The notes under the pieces are model-generated. The model was not told where the DNA came from. It searched no databases and saw only the letters and a program-made list of their open reading frames with translations. A program made the position numbers and the translations under genes. A DNA stretch of 64,000 nucleotides from Sphingomonadales bacterium (GTDB lineage Bacteria; Pseudomonadota; Alphaproteobacteria; Sphingomonadales; Kordiimonadaceae), in the NCBI GenBank assembly GCA_011088215.1, contig JAALKD010000004.1:1-64000 (forward strand). Reading direction: 5' to 3'. This document shows positions 38,407-47,519 of this stretch, piece by piece. Position 1 is the stretch's first letter. Each line of letters opens with the position of its first letter.

Positions 38407-38949
38407 ATGGCAGATTTCATGGACCACATCAGCGACAAGCACGCGGCTTTCATTGCCGAGCAGCCGATGTTTTTCACCGCGAGTGCTTGCCCAACCGGGC
38501 GCATTAACCTTAGCCCAAAAGGCAATGATAGTTTTCGGGTTTTTTCGCCCAAACTGGTGGGCTATCTGGACTTTGGCGGCAGCGGAAACGAGACCGCTGC
38601 ACATATAAAAAACGATGGTCGCGTGACGATAATGTTCAATAGTTTCACCCGTAACCCGTTGATTTACAGAATTTATGGCAGAGGGCGCATCATCCGGCCA
38701 CAGCATCCTGATTACACTGAATATAGCGCCCAATTTCCGCAGGATGCTATCTCGCGGCAGATCATTTTGGTCGACGTGGAGAGCACGCAGAGCAGTTGCG
38801 GTTATGGTGTGCCGATGGCTGACAATATGCTTGACCGTGACACGCTAAAGAAATGGGCTGCCAACAAAGGCGAGGAAAAGGTGCGTCAGTATCATCAGGA
38901 AAACAATCGGGTCTCGATTGATGGCTTTGACACCGGCCTGAATGATTAA
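38407..38949 (+). CDS. Pyridoxamine 5'-phosphate oxidase-fold flavoprotein
   Basis: 180 residues from ATG 38407, with CGGAGG 7 bases upstream. A split-barrel FMN-binding fold: MFFTASACPTGRINLSPKG, FGGSGNETAAHIKNDGRVTI and SFTRNPLIYRIYGRG, a layout common to the PNPOx-like family annotated as pyridoxamine-phosphate-oxidase-related. True PdxH residues are not complete, so vitamin B6 synthesis is not claimed. The tail GVPMADNMLDRD is typical of this subgroup. Confidence 0.82.
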   Translation: MADFMDHISDKHAAFIAEQPMFFTASACPTGRINLSPKGNDSFRVFSPKLVGYLDFGGSGNETAAHIKNDGRVTIMFNSFTRNPLIYRIYGRGRIIRPQHPDYTEYSAQFPQDAISRQIILVDVESTQSSCGYGVPMADNMLDRDTLKKWAANKGEEKVRQYHQENNRVSIDGFDTGLND

Positions 38950-39007
38950 GTTTTGAACCTTAAAACGCAGCCTATCGCGCTCTGGTGCTTTTTTAGTTTG
39001 CCAACGA

Positions 39008-40021
39008 TTAACTGGCCTTTACACGGTTCCTCCCGGCGTCTTTGGCTTGGTAAAGTGCTTTGTCTGCCCGGCGTAATGTAGCGTCGAGTGAGCTCGCATG
39101 CTCGGAAAGTTCTGAGACGCCGATGCTGGCTGTAATCGAAATTGATTGCCCGTTGCACTTGATCGCCGAACTCTCCAGAGTAGTAAGGAATCGTTTGAAC
39201 ACCTTTACGGCATCTGCCGCAGTGGTGCCCGGCATAAGGATGAGGAACTCTTCGCCTCCCCAACGGCCCACGATATCTTCATGCCGGAAGTTAGTCGCAA
39301 TCAGCTTTGCCACGAATTTAAGCACATGATCTCCCGTGTCATGCCCGTAATTGTCATTGATATTCTTGAAAAAATCGAGGTCAAGTAAACCGATACTGGC
39401 TGTGGTGTTATGGCTGCTATGAGTGGAAGACACCATGGCGTTCAATTTTTCAGTGATGCCGCGACGGTTTAGAATGTCGGTCAGCTGATCATACTGCGAC
39501 CTTCGTCGCCAACCCGCGGAAACTTCCGTGCAGTAAATAGATATGGCCAAGTTGATATCTAGAAAAATAGCTTTTTCAACCGATTGCGCCAGTCGTTGTG
39601 CCTGCTTTGGGTCATCGCAGGCACTGAATATTAAGTCTTTCACTGCCTGAGATACAAATTGATAGCCAAACAGATAATAGACAGGCAAGACGTTGTGTTC
39701 CTGATGGATGCGGCCAATGCGTTTGCACCTAGCTAAATAGTGGGCGTCAAATTTGGCGGCAAAAACCCAATCCAGCCAATGACTGCGTTGCATCGCTTTC
39801 GCGCGTAGATGGCTGCCGCTGCTTTTTTTGAAAACCTGACTCATGTTCGAATCCGATAAGACGTTGTCATAAAAATCGTCAAGAAGGTGATCGATATGAT
39901 TCTCTATTATTGGACCGACGCGTTTCAGGTCGGAAGCCACCGATTGTGTGACACCAAACGTTCGCAATAACTGTTTAATTTCAGCTTCGTCGGCTTTGCG
40001 GGTGTGGGTACTGGGATCCAT
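39008..40021 (-). CDS. Globin-coupled diguanylate cyclase
   Basis: 337 residues from ATG 40021. An N-terminal globin-coupled sensor domain (~15-165) has the likely heme-binding proximal His in IGRIHQEHNVLPVYY, and a C-terminal GGDEF domain carries GRWGGEEF. An RHED motif five residues before it fits the inhibitory I-site for c-di-GMP. It should make c-di-GMP in response to bound oxygen or another gas. The linker around SAGWRRRSQYDQLTDILNRRG is the usual GGDEF entry. Not part of an evident operon. Confidence 0.9.
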   Translation of the reverse strand: MDPSTHTRKADEAEIKQLLRTFGVTQSVASDLKRVGPIIENHIDHLLDDFYDNVLSDSNMSQVFKKSSGSHLRAKAMQRSHWLDWVFAAKFDAHYLARCKRIGRIHQEHNVLPVYYLFGYQFVSQAVKDLIFSACDDPKQAQRLAQSVEKAIFLDINLAISIYCTEVSAGWRRRSQYDQLTDILNRRGITEKLNAMVSSTHSSHNTTASIGLLDLDFFKNINDNYGHDTGDHVLKFVAKLIATNFRHEDIVGRWGGEEFLILMPGTTAADAVKVFKRFLTTLESSAIKCNGQSISITASIGVSELSEHASSLDATLRRADKALYQAKDAGRNRVKAS

Positions 40022-40313
40022 CTGACCTCGGTGCTCTCTCGAAAGGAGATGAGCGCTTTCTGTTGTCGACCCCACGGAGATTCTGCGTGATGGATAGTTA
40101 CATCAGCAGTATTGATTATCTGACACCTAAATTATATGTGTTAACCTGGGGTAAATATCCCGTAATGAATGTTGGACCAAGTGCAGGTTCTCAGGTCGTT
40201 TTCAGTAAAACTTTTGGCCGCGGGAATGCCCTTGGAAGTTCGCTTTGCACTGTCAAACGGATAGTTGACCACTCATGGCGGTTTGGGCTTCAAGTAACAA
40301 AGGCTGTATTTCA

Positions 40314-40829
40314 ATGGATCAACCGGATTTGGACAAACTGGTCGTAATTCGGTCCGGTCTTGATGGCCACCAGGCAAATATGCTGAAGCTTAACCTGGAG
40401 GGGCAGGGTATCCCGGCGTTCCTCGCCAACGAAAACACGGGCTCGCTGAATTTGCTCAGTCACACCGACCTTTTTGTTCGGGCCAAAGACTGGGCCGCGG
40501 CCGAGCAAGCCTTATCGAAAATCGAGACCTTTCCGCGGGCATCCGGCAATGTAGGTGCTGATGTCAGGGACGTCGGTGATGTTGGTTGTCGCCACTGTGG
40601 TTCCAGTCGGATTATGCCTTTTGTTGGCAACGTGCCGACCGCTATCCCTTTCGTGGTAACCAAAGCGGGCCCGATGGATGGCTGGTATCATTGCACTGAA
40701 TGCGACAGTTATTATACCGCAAGTCGGTCGCGTTTTTCATCTATGCCGATCGCCCTTGGTTGGAGCGCTTTTATGGGTGTGCTGGCGTTCGGACTGATTT
40801 TGTTGATCAACTGGTTGATGTATCTATAG
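40314..40829 (+). CDS. DUF2007-domain protein with zinc ribbon and C-terminal membrane helix
   Basis: 171 residues from ATG 40314 (AAAGG upstream). An N-terminal DUF2007-like domain (KLVVIRSGLDGHQANMLKLN, AFLANENTG, FVRAKDWAAAEQAL) is followed by CRHCGS ... CTECDS, four cysteines that could bind zinc, and a single C-terminal hydrophobic helix (ALGWSAFMGVLAFGLILLI). DUF2007 proteins are called putative signal transducers; the role is unknown. Its last 6 bp overlap the convergent molybdenum hydroxylase gene. Confidence 0.78.
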   Translation: MDQPDLDKLVVIRSGLDGHQANMLKLNLEGQGIPAFLANENTGSLNLLSHTDLFVRAKDWAAAEQALSKIETFPRASGNVGADVRDVGDVGCRHCGSSRIMPFVGNVPTAIPFVVTKAGPMDGWYHCTECDSYYTASRSRFSSMPIALGWSAFMGVLAFGLILLINWLMYL

Positions 40830-43010
40830 ATTTTCACTAATCGGCAGTGTGCGAACTCGTTTTCTGCTGGCCGCAAAAATTGCGTTGGTCAGAGCTGGGA
40901 TAAGGGGTGGCAAGGATATTTCGCCTGTGCCTTTCGGGTCGGTGTCTCCGAAATCCATGATATGTACATCAACAACTGCTGGTGCCTCGTCAATGCGCAT
41001 CTTCCGGTAACTGTCGAAGTTATTGGTAACCGGTACTCCGTTTTCAAAAACCAGGTTTCCGTATTTGGCGGCGCACAGGCCGTCCATAATACCGCTTTCA
41101 ACTTGTGCCCGAACGCCAAGCGGATTGACTGCCAAGCCGCAGTCAATCGCTGATGTTACTTTGTGAACGCGGTAATCATTGTCACCGACCATCTCCAGTT
41201 CAATCACATGGGCACAAGTGCCAACGAATGTGTGGTGGACCGCAATCCCGTGTCCCCAACCGGAAGGCATTTTTTTGCCGTAACCGGATTCGCTAGCGAC
41301 TTTTTCAAGCATGGCTGCATGACGGCGAAAATCAATGTCCATGTTGGGCCAGTTTGGTGCTCTAACGGTTCCGGTTTGCTTGTAAAGCGCGACCAAAAAC
41401 TCGAGCGGATCGCGCCCGGCGGCGTAAGCGGCCTCGTTCAGTGCGCTTTGCACCACCCATGCACCCGTGTTGTGTGACGGGCCGCGCCATGCTCCGCGGC
41501 TGATGTTGTTGGGCACGCGGGCTACCTCGCCTAGCGTGTTGTCCATCGTATTGGCTGGAAAATCGCGGGCGACCCAATCGCGCCCGGTATCAAGCGCTGT
41601 TTTGATATGCCAGCCGGACAGGTCCCCTTTGTCGTCAATTGCAGCGCGGACGCGGTAAGCGCCCATGTGATTTGGATAGTCTTGCTCGATTTCGTCTTCG
41701 CGCGACCAGGTTACTTTTACCGGTGCCCTCACTCTTTTTGACAGGATGACGGCCTCCGCAACAAAGTCCTCGACATATTTGCGTCCGAAGCCGGTACCCA
41801 TTCGGTAAAAATGCCCGGTAACCTTTGCTGCATCGATGCCTGCAAATTTCTTGGCAATGTTTGCAGGGCGCGACATAGTTTGGTGACCGACCCAAATTTC
41901 TGCGGTGTCGGTCTTAACGTCAGCAATGCAATTGTGTGGCTCGATACACGTGTGAGCCCATGATGGGTGGGTATATGTTACGTCAATGGTTTTATCTGCC
42001 CTTTCAAAGGCTGCATCAACGTCACCGCGCTTTTGTACCTGTTTGAACTCACCGTTTTTCAGGAGGGCGTTGCACTTCTCGAGAATAAGATCGGTGCTAT
42101 CATCTTTGGAAATGTCACCGTCCCACTCAATTTCCAGCGCGTCGGCTGCTTTTCGTGCTTGCCAGTATGTTTTTGCTATTACGGCAACACCGTCCGAAAG
42201 TACGCGAAATTCCTCTCGTTCTTCCGGGTAGCGGTCTATTTTTTCGACAGCCACCACGCCGAGTAGCTGCTCGATGGTACCTTTGTTGAAGGAAACGATT
42301 TTGCCATTAAGGTGAGGGCAACGTCGGATGGCAGCATGAAGCATGCCTGGCACTTCAATGTCGGAAGCAAAAACTGGTTCACCGGTCACGATATCGCGCG
42401 CGGCGACATTGGTGGCATCCTTTCCAACAACCTTAAAGTCTTTGATCGGTTTGAGCTCTATCGTTTGCTTGTCAAGCGACACCGTTTGCACCGCGTCGTC
42501 GAGTTCGCCGAAGCTAAGCTGGGCGCCGGTTTTTCGGTTAATCACATATCCGTCGTCGGTAAATAAACTGTTCGATGACACCGCCCATTGCTGAGCAGCG
42601 GCCTCGATGAATAGCGCACGTACATAGGCGCTGGTTTTACGCAGTGCAGGCCATAGAGTCATGGTTGAATGACTGCCGCCTGCCCCCTGGATCAAGTCCC
42701 CGTCCTGAGCGACGCCGTTTTCGTCTATGACACCAACAAATGGCAGAAATTCAACGCTGACAGCACTTAATTCAAGATCAAGTTCTTCAGCGATTATTTG
42801 CGCCGCAGTTGTCATCATTCCTTGGCCCATATCCGGGGTTGGAACACACAATATGGGTAAACCTTCCGAGCTGAAACGAAGGCAGGGTCCGATGCCGTGG
42901 TGTAGCTCAGAATCAGTTGCAAGCAATGCAGGACTATTGGAAACCAGAACGGTTAGGCCAGCGAAGGCTGTCCCTGATTTTAGGAAGTTGCGACGAGATA
43001 GAGCTGTCAT
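40824..43010 (-). CDS. Molybdopterin-binding large subunit, IorB-like xanthine dehydrogenase family, Tat-exported
   Basis: 728 residues from ATG 43010 (CGAGG upstream). The N-terminus SRRNFLKSG is a twin-arginine signal, so it is exported folded with its cofactor. A fused molybdopterin-binding protein of the isoquinoline 1-oxidoreductase beta type: TPDMGQGMMTTAAQIIAEEL, GAGGSHSTMTLWPALRKTSA, YRMGTGFGRKYVEDF and the late AIDCGLAVNPLGVRAQVESG. It oxidises an aldehyde or N-heterocycle, taking oxygen from water. The small [2Fe-2S] subunit is encoded directly upstream; no cofactor chaperone gene is adjacent. Confidence 0.9.
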   Translation of the reverse strand: MTALSRRNFLKSGTAFAGLTVLVSNSPALLATDSELHHGIGPCLRFSSEGLPILCVPTPDMGQGMMTTAAQIIAEELDLELSAVSVEFLPFVGVIDENGVAQDGDLIQGAGGSHSTMTLWPALRKTSAYVRALFIEAAAQQWAVSSNSLFTDDGYVINRKTGAQLSFGELDDAVQTVSLDKQTIELKPIKDFKVVGKDATNVAARDIVTGEPVFASDIEVPGMLHAAIRRCPHLNGKIVSFNKGTIEQLLGVVAVEKIDRYPEEREEFRVLSDGVAVIAKTYWQARKAADALEIEWDGDISKDDSTDLILEKCNALLKNGEFKQVQKRGDVDAAFERADKTIDVTYTHPSWAHTCIEPHNCIADVKTDTAEIWVGHQTMSRPANIAKKFAGIDAAKVTGHFYRMGTGFGRKYVEDFVAEAVILSKRVRAPVKVTWSREDEIEQDYPNHMGAYRVRAAIDDKGDLSGWHIKTALDTGRDWVARDFPANTMDNTLGEVARVPNNISRGAWRGPSHNTGAWVVQSALNEAAYAAGRDPLEFLVALYKQTGTVRAPNWPNMDIDFRRHAAMLEKVASESGYGKKMPSGWGHGIAVHHTFVGTCAHVIELEMVGDNDYRVHKVTSAIDCGLAVNPLGVRAQVESGIMDGLCAAKYGNLVFENGVPVTNNFDSYRKMRIDEAPAVVDVHIMDFGDTDPKGTGEISLPPLIPALTNAIFAASRKRVRTLPISENL

Positions 43011-43052
43011 ATCTAAGCCTCGGATAAATTGCTGGAATGTTTCGGTGGACAA

Positions 43053-43514
43053 TCAGGCGTTTTGCATATTTTCCGCTGCTCGTTTGATAGCTTTCCTGAT
43101 CCTGAAATAGGTGCCGCACCGGCAAATGTTGGTGATGCCTTCGTTGATGTCATCGTCTGTTGGGTTGGGCGTGTTTTTCAAAAAAGCAGCTGTCGCCGTG
43201 ATTTGCCCAGCCTGGCAGTAGCCGCACTGCGGTACGTCTTCCTCTAACCATGCTTCTTGAACCGGATGCAGGTTGTCACCGTCTGCCAGCCCTTCGATTG
43301 TGGTAATTGCCGTGCCGTTCAGGCTCGCCATTGGTACCGAGCAACTGCGTGTTGCTTCACCGTCCACATGAACGGTGCAGGCGCCGCACTGACCGATACC
43401 GCACCCAAATTTCGTACCCTTCAAACCGGCGTCTTCACGCAGGTGCCATAAAAGCGGCATTTCCTCATCGCCCTCAAAGCTGCGCTGAATACCGTTTATT
43501 GTGAGATTGATCAT
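43053..43514 (-). CDS. [2Fe-2S]-binding small subunit, IorA-like
   Basis: 153 residues. A plant-type ferredoxin domain ([18 protein letters not shown], then a further Cys in TRSCSV) followed by the helical [2Fe-2S] domain with CGYCQAGQI and [10 protein letters not shown]. This passes electrons from the molybdenum subunit encoded 42 bp downstream; such two-gene pairs are typical of isoquinoline oxidoreductase and alcohol/aldehyde relatives. No signal peptide, so export is presumably by hitch-hiking with its Tat-tagged partner. ATG at 43514. Confidence 0.92.
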   Translation of the reverse strand: MINLTINGIQRSFEGDEEMPLLWHLREDAGLKGTKFGCGIGQCGACTVHVDGEATRSCSVPMASLNGTAITTIEGLADGDNLHPVQEAWLEEDVPQCGYCQAGQITATAAFLKNTPNPTDDDINEGITNICRCGTYFRIRKAIKRAAENMQNA

Positions 43515-43746
43515 GCTGTGCCTCCCCGCTCAAATTGATCGTTCGGCGTTGCGGGCTACTCGTTGGTATCCGCACCATTCGCCAAATTACACAGGTATAA
43601 TAGGTTACAGAATAACATTTGTCAGGGCCGCTCGTCGCATCTGTCGGGCGGTTCGTCCCAAATTATTGACAGGTATGCGCCGGATTGCGGCAGCGGGTGA
43701 TCCAGATGTAGCGTTGAGGGGTTAGGTTGACTCGAACTTCAAGCTA

Positions 43747-45111
43747 TCAGTATGCATAGTCGTCAAAAATACGGTTCACATCGCCGCCCCATTTACCGTT
43801 CAAATCTGCAAGAATATGATCCGCCGGCGCCATGCCGCTTTCGGCGCTCTCCCACAACGTACTGAGGAAACCTTGCTCAGTTTCGCCGCTGGTTGAAAGG
43901 CGGTGGCGATTTTTCAGGCCTTTATCGGCAATTTTAAGAACCTTTTTGGCCAATTCCTGAAAAGATTGACCCTGAATATCAGTTGAAAGTCCCATTTTCG
44001 GAACATTATCGCGCATGGCACTCATGTCATCCAGCGACCAGTTTTTGATCAGCTCTAGTGCATCAGATTGTGCGCCTTCATCATACAATAGCCCCACCCA
44101 AAAAGCGGGTAGCGCACATAGCGCTGAGGTGGGTCCGCCGTCGGCACCGCGCATCTCCAGAAATGTTTTCAGGCGCACTTCCGGGAACAGGGTTGTCATA
44201 TGGTCCTGCCAGTCTTCCAACGTTGGCTGTTCACCGGGCAGGGCAAGCAGTTCGCCCTTCATAAAGGCCCGGAAAGATTGGCCCGATGCATCAATATACT
44301 TACCGTTACGGCGGACGAAATACATGGGCACATCCAGCACATGGTCCACCCATCGCTCAAACCCCATACCCTCTTCAAAAACAAACGGCAGCATGCCGCA
44401 TCGATCATCGTCGGTATCGGTCCACACATGGCTTCTAAGGCTGCGCATACCGTTGGGACGGCCCTCCTTCAGCGGTGAACTTGCAAACAGGGCGGTTGCA
44501 AGTGGTTGCAGTGCAAGGCTGATACGAAACTTGTCGACCATGTCCTGCTCGCTGGCAAAATCCAGGTTTACCTGAACGGTGCAGGTGCGCAGCATCATAT
44601 CCAGTCCCATGGTGCCAACCTTGGGCATGTAGGAGCGCATGATTTCATAGCGCGCCTTGGGCATAACCGGCACGTCTTCACGCCTTAGGGTGGGATGATA
44701 GCCAAGGCCGAGGAAACCGATTTCTAGTTCTTCGCCGATCTCTTTTGCCATGCGTAGGTGCGCGGAGGTTTCGTTACATGTCTGATGAATGGTCTCAAGC
44801 GGTGCGCCTGACAATTCGAATTGCCCACCAGGCTCCAGTGTTACAGAGGCGCCGTCCTTCAGTGCAGCAATAAGGTTATCGTTTTCAATTACTGGTTCCC
44901 AGCCGCGCGCGACAAAGGCGTTCAGCACGTCGCGAATGCCGGCTTTGCCGTTTTCACCCGTGTAGGAGAGGGGGCCATGTCCTTGCTGGTGAAAGACAAA
45001 TTTTTCGTGTTCGGAGCCTATTCGCCAAGTTGATCTGTCGGGTTTTGATCCGGTTTCCAGAAACTCAACAAGCTGTGCTTTGTTGGTCATCACGTCATCA
45101 TTGTTTGGCAT
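43747..45111 (-). CDS. gshA: Glutamate-cysteine ligase, plant/alphaproteobacterial type
   Basis: 454 residues from ATG 45111 (another in-frame ATG is 7 codons later), close to the 457 usual for this family. First step of glutathione synthesis. The GCS2-like motifs IGSEHEKFVF, LEPGGQFELSGAP, TCTVQVNLDFASE and FLEMRGADGGP are clear. The redox Cys pair of plant enzymes cannot be judged by eye. A cysteine-dioxygenase-like gene precedes it on the same strand, so both genes of the pair act on cysteine. Confidence 0.93.
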   Translation of the reverse strand: MPNNDDVMTNKAQLVEFLETGSKPDRSTWRIGSEHEKFVFHQQGHGPLSYTGENGKAGIRDVLNAFVARGWEPVIENDNLIAALKDGASVTLEPGGQFELSGAPLETIHQTCNETSAHLRMAKEIGEELEIGFLGLGYHPTLRREDVPVMPKARYEIMRSYMPKVGTMGLDMMLRTCTVQVNLDFASEQDMVDKFRISLALQPLATALFASSPLKEGRPNGMRSLRSHVWTDTDDDRCGMLPFVFEEGMGFERWVDHVLDVPMYFVRRNGKYIDASGQSFRAFMKGELLALPGEQPTLEDWQDHMTTLFPEVRLKTFLEMRGADGGPTSALCALPAFWVGLLYDEGAQSDALELIKNWSLDDMSAMRDNVPKMGLSTDIQGQSFQELAKKVLKIADKGLKNRHRLSTSGETEQGFLSTLWESAESGMAPADHILADLNGKWGGDVNRIFDDYAY

Positions 45112-45249
45112 AAAGGCGAAGTCCCTGCTCTTCGATAGACTTCGAAGGTAGGGTGTCGGCGCAATGCTTTCAAGCAAGTTAAAGTGAAGTCACAGCTAAG
45201 TGAGCTTATGCAATTGATTGATTTTGATGCAAATGGTCGGGGCAGAGAC

Positions 45250-45807
45250 CTAGTGCTGATACCATTTGTTCAGGCCGTCCGGGCGCTCGCCCAAGTCCAT
45301 GCCGTATATATGCAACGTTGTTGCAGGTGAGTTTGTTGGATTGAAAATACGATGAATACCACAAGGATCAGGATCCACTGTTGCCACGGTGCCGGGCCCC
45401 GCCAGCAACTTGCCGGTTGACACAAGGTCTGGTGCTTCTGCAACACAGGGTTGGTGGCTGTCAGTTTTGTGGTCAAAAGTCTCGCAGCCGATCTCGCCCT
45501 CGAGCACACCAACACATCCCCATGCGTTGTGGCCGTGGATTGGTGTGCAGGCACCTGGGGTCCAACGAATTGCTAACACGCTGAATTTGCCGTCGGGGTC
45601 TGTATGAAGCATATGGCGGGAATAGCCGTGTTCGTTGACGGGTTCACTATCATCCTGCACCAAATTCACATGCGGTAGCGCAAGCCGCAATAGCGCGGCA
45701 ACTGCAGGGCGATGGCTGCAACAATCAAGCTCGGTTGTCAGAGCACCGGTCTCGTTGATCAATTTGGAAAGCTGAGTACCGTTCCTGAAACAAAATGCTC
45801 CGTCCAT
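45250..45807 (-). CDS. Cysteine dioxygenase-like cupin (thiol dioxygenase)
   Basis: 185 residues, single cupin domain. The iron ligands look present: H-x-H in CTPIHGHNAWGC and a later His in PCGIHRIFNP. The fold order matches cysteine dioxygenase type I, which converts cysteine to cysteine sulfinate; 3-mercaptopropionate dioxygenase is the main alternative, as bacterial members may use either. Located 138 bp upstream of gshA on the same strand, so the two may compete for or share thiol substrates. Confidence 0.85.
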   Translation of the reverse strand: MDGAFCFRNGTQLSKLINETGALTTELDCCSHRPAVAALLRLALPHVNLVQDDSEPVNEHGYSRHMLHTDPDGKFSVLAIRWTPGACTPIHGHNAWGCVGVLEGEIGCETFDHKTDSHQPCVAEAPDLVSTGKLLAGPGTVATVDPDPCGIHRIFNPTNSPATTLHIYGMDLGERPDGLNKWYQH

Positions 45808-45951
45808 GGCAATATTTAGTCCTGTAAACTATATTAATTAAATAATGTAGTTGATATTACCATGTAGTAACTGAAAATTGTTTTTATTATTCTGTTTTGA
45901 TGAGAGTAATTTGGAATTTGTTCCTAGTTAATGCTGGTTCACTGTAAGAAT

Positions 45952-46695
45952 TTACCAATCCCCAAGGGCTGATTGCCACAGGCTTATCGCGGCCATCGCT
46001 GCGGTGTCAGCACGCAGGATACGCGGGCCCAACGACACCGTTACACAGTTGGGGTGGTTGCGGATCAGGTCCCGTTCCGCATCGTCAAACCCGCCTTCGG
46101 GGCCGATCAGAATCGCCCATGGGGCAGCCGCCGACTTTTCGTCGGTTGTCTCCAGCGTCGTATGCGCGGCTGTTCCGGACAAGTCCTCATCACAGAACAT
46201 TATTTTGCGCTCCGCCGGCCACTGGCCGAGAAGTTTATCCAGCTTGATTGGTTCGCCTACCGTCGGAACATTCATCCGTTCGCATTGTTCGGCGGCCTCA
46301 ACGGCATTGGCGGTCATCCGTTCGGTTTTAACCCGGTCAACGATGGTGCGGCGTGTTATGACAGGTACCATATGCGAAACGCCAAGTTCCGTTGCCTTTT
46401 GGGCGATAAAATCAAGCCGGGCTTTCTTGATCGGGGCGAAGGCAAGCCAAAGGTCTGGCTCTGGTTGTTGCTTTTTGACCTGATCTAAAACCCGCAGGGT
46501 CACATGCCGTTTCGCCGCCTCTGTAATCTCGGACACCCATTCACCGTCCCGCCCATTAAACAGCGCAACCCGATCACCGATCCGCGCCCGCATTACGTTT
46601 GCCAGGTAGTGCGATTGGTCACGGTCCGGTGCCACGGTCAGTTCTGCGCCCAATTGGGCGTCCACGAATAATCTGGTTTTGCAATCTGCTCGCAC
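45952..46695 (-). CDS. rsmE: 16S rRNA m3U1498 methyltransferase
   Basis: 247 residues from GTG 46695, chosen for the ideal AGGAG upstream; a longer frame to 46788 lacks such a site. SPOUT-fold methyltransferase. Early TRLFVDAQL and MRARIGDRVALFNGRDGEW form the PUA-like domain; KKARLDFIAQKATELGV, ERMNVPTV and the trefoil-knot part WAILIGPEGGF, SLGPRILRADTAAMAA hold the SAM site. These are unmistakable RsmE blocks. Confidence 0.95.
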   Translation of the reverse strand: MRADCKTRLFVDAQLGAELTVAPDRDQSHYLANVMRARIGDRVALFNGRDGEWVSEITEAAKRHVTLRVLDQVKKQQPEPDLWLAFAPIKKARLDFIAQKATELGVSHMVPVITRRTIVDRVKTERMTANAVEAAEQCERMNVPTVGEPIKLDKLLGQWPAERKIMFCDEDLSGTAAHTTLETTDEKSAAAPWAILIGPEGGFDDAERDLIRNHPNCVTVSLGPRILRADTAAMAAISLWQSALGDW

Positions 46696-46823
46696 TGGGT
46701 TCTCCTCATTTTTGATCTGAACGCTGGCGATGGTCCCTGTCAAGCGCGGCAACAAAAAGATGTATCTGATGTTAAAAATAATTGACATGATGCCTACATG
46801 CAGTAGTGTAAAAAATACTTAAC

Positions 46824-47270
46824 ATGTCTTTTCACGAAAAAAGCATCTGGGCCATGCTGACAGCAAATGTTCTGGTCTATGGATGGTATTTCTACAATAT
46901 GGTACGAATAGCCGCGGACGTATCAGTTGATGTCATGGCAATTGGCGTTGCGGTGTTTGCCTCTCACATGATTGTCACGGTTATTGCTCTCATTATTATT
47001 GCGATTGTTTCCCACATCGTAATTGCTCTTCACAGTTTAAAAGCCGACGGTGAAGTTGATGACACTGAAGACGAACGGGATACACTTATTAAGCTGCGCG
47101 GTGAAAATAAAAGCGGTGCTATTCTCGGGTTAGGTGTTGTTATTGTTATTGGCATGATCTTGGTTGGCAATGGTCCATTCTTGACGGCGAATATGTTACT
47201 TTTCTCACTCGTTGTGTCGGAGACTGTCGCAGGTGTTTTTAAGCTTCTTGATTATCGGCGCAGCTTCTAG
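46824..47270 (+). CDS. Four-helix membrane protein, paired with an Xre regulator
   Basis: 148 residues, predicted four membrane helices in two hairpins with an acidic loop (GEVDDTEDERDTLI) between. DUF2178-like in layout. No catalytic motif. The next gene, an Xre-type regulator, starts 10 bp after the stop. Such membrane-plus-Xre pairs are common and usually unexplained; the membrane protein may sense a signal or be the regulated target. Start ATG at 46824. Confidence 0.75.
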   Translation: MSFHEKSIWAMLTANVLVYGWYFYNMVRIAADVSVDVMAIGVAVFASHMIVTVIALIIIAIVSHIVIALHSLKADGEVDDTEDERDTLIKLRGENKSGAILGLGVVIVIGMILVGNGPFLTANMLLFSLVVSETVAGVFKLLDYRRSF

Positions 47271-47280
47271 GGGGCGACAG

Positions 47281-47517
47281 ATGGCAAAAAAAACACGTAT
47301 AAGCAACGATGTGCGAACGCTGCGGTTTCTGGCTGATGAAATGACACAGGCAGAGTTGGCAAAAAAAATTGGTGTTACCCGGCAGACGGTTATCGCTATT
47401 GAGCAGGGCCGCTATTCGCCGTCACTGGAAGTTGCCTTCCAGATGGCTGAGATATTCGGCGTCCCGCTTGAAAAGGTGTTCCAATACGCTGGCAGAGTGG
47501 TAAGCGATAACGGCTGA
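47281..47517 (+). CDS. Xre-family helix-turn-helix regulator
   Basis: 78 residues from ATG 47281 with AGGGGG 8 bases upstream. Almost entirely an HTH domain: EMTQAELAKKIGVTRQTVIAIEQGRYSPSLEVAFQMAEIF. It matches the short YgzD/YozG-like regulators paired with small membrane proteins, as here (10 bp after the 46824-47270 gene). Its end is 2 bp from the convergent decarboxylase gene. Confidence 0.92.
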   Translation: MAKKTRISNDVRTLRFLADEMTQAELAKKIGVTRQTVIAIEQGRYSPSLEVAFQMAEIFGVPLEKVFQYAGRVVSDNG

Positions 47518-47519
47518 TT

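Noticed and set aside
38407..38949. True pyridoxamine-phosphate oxidase (pdxH)
   Set aside because: Fold matches, but length and C-terminal substrate residues of PdxH are not present.
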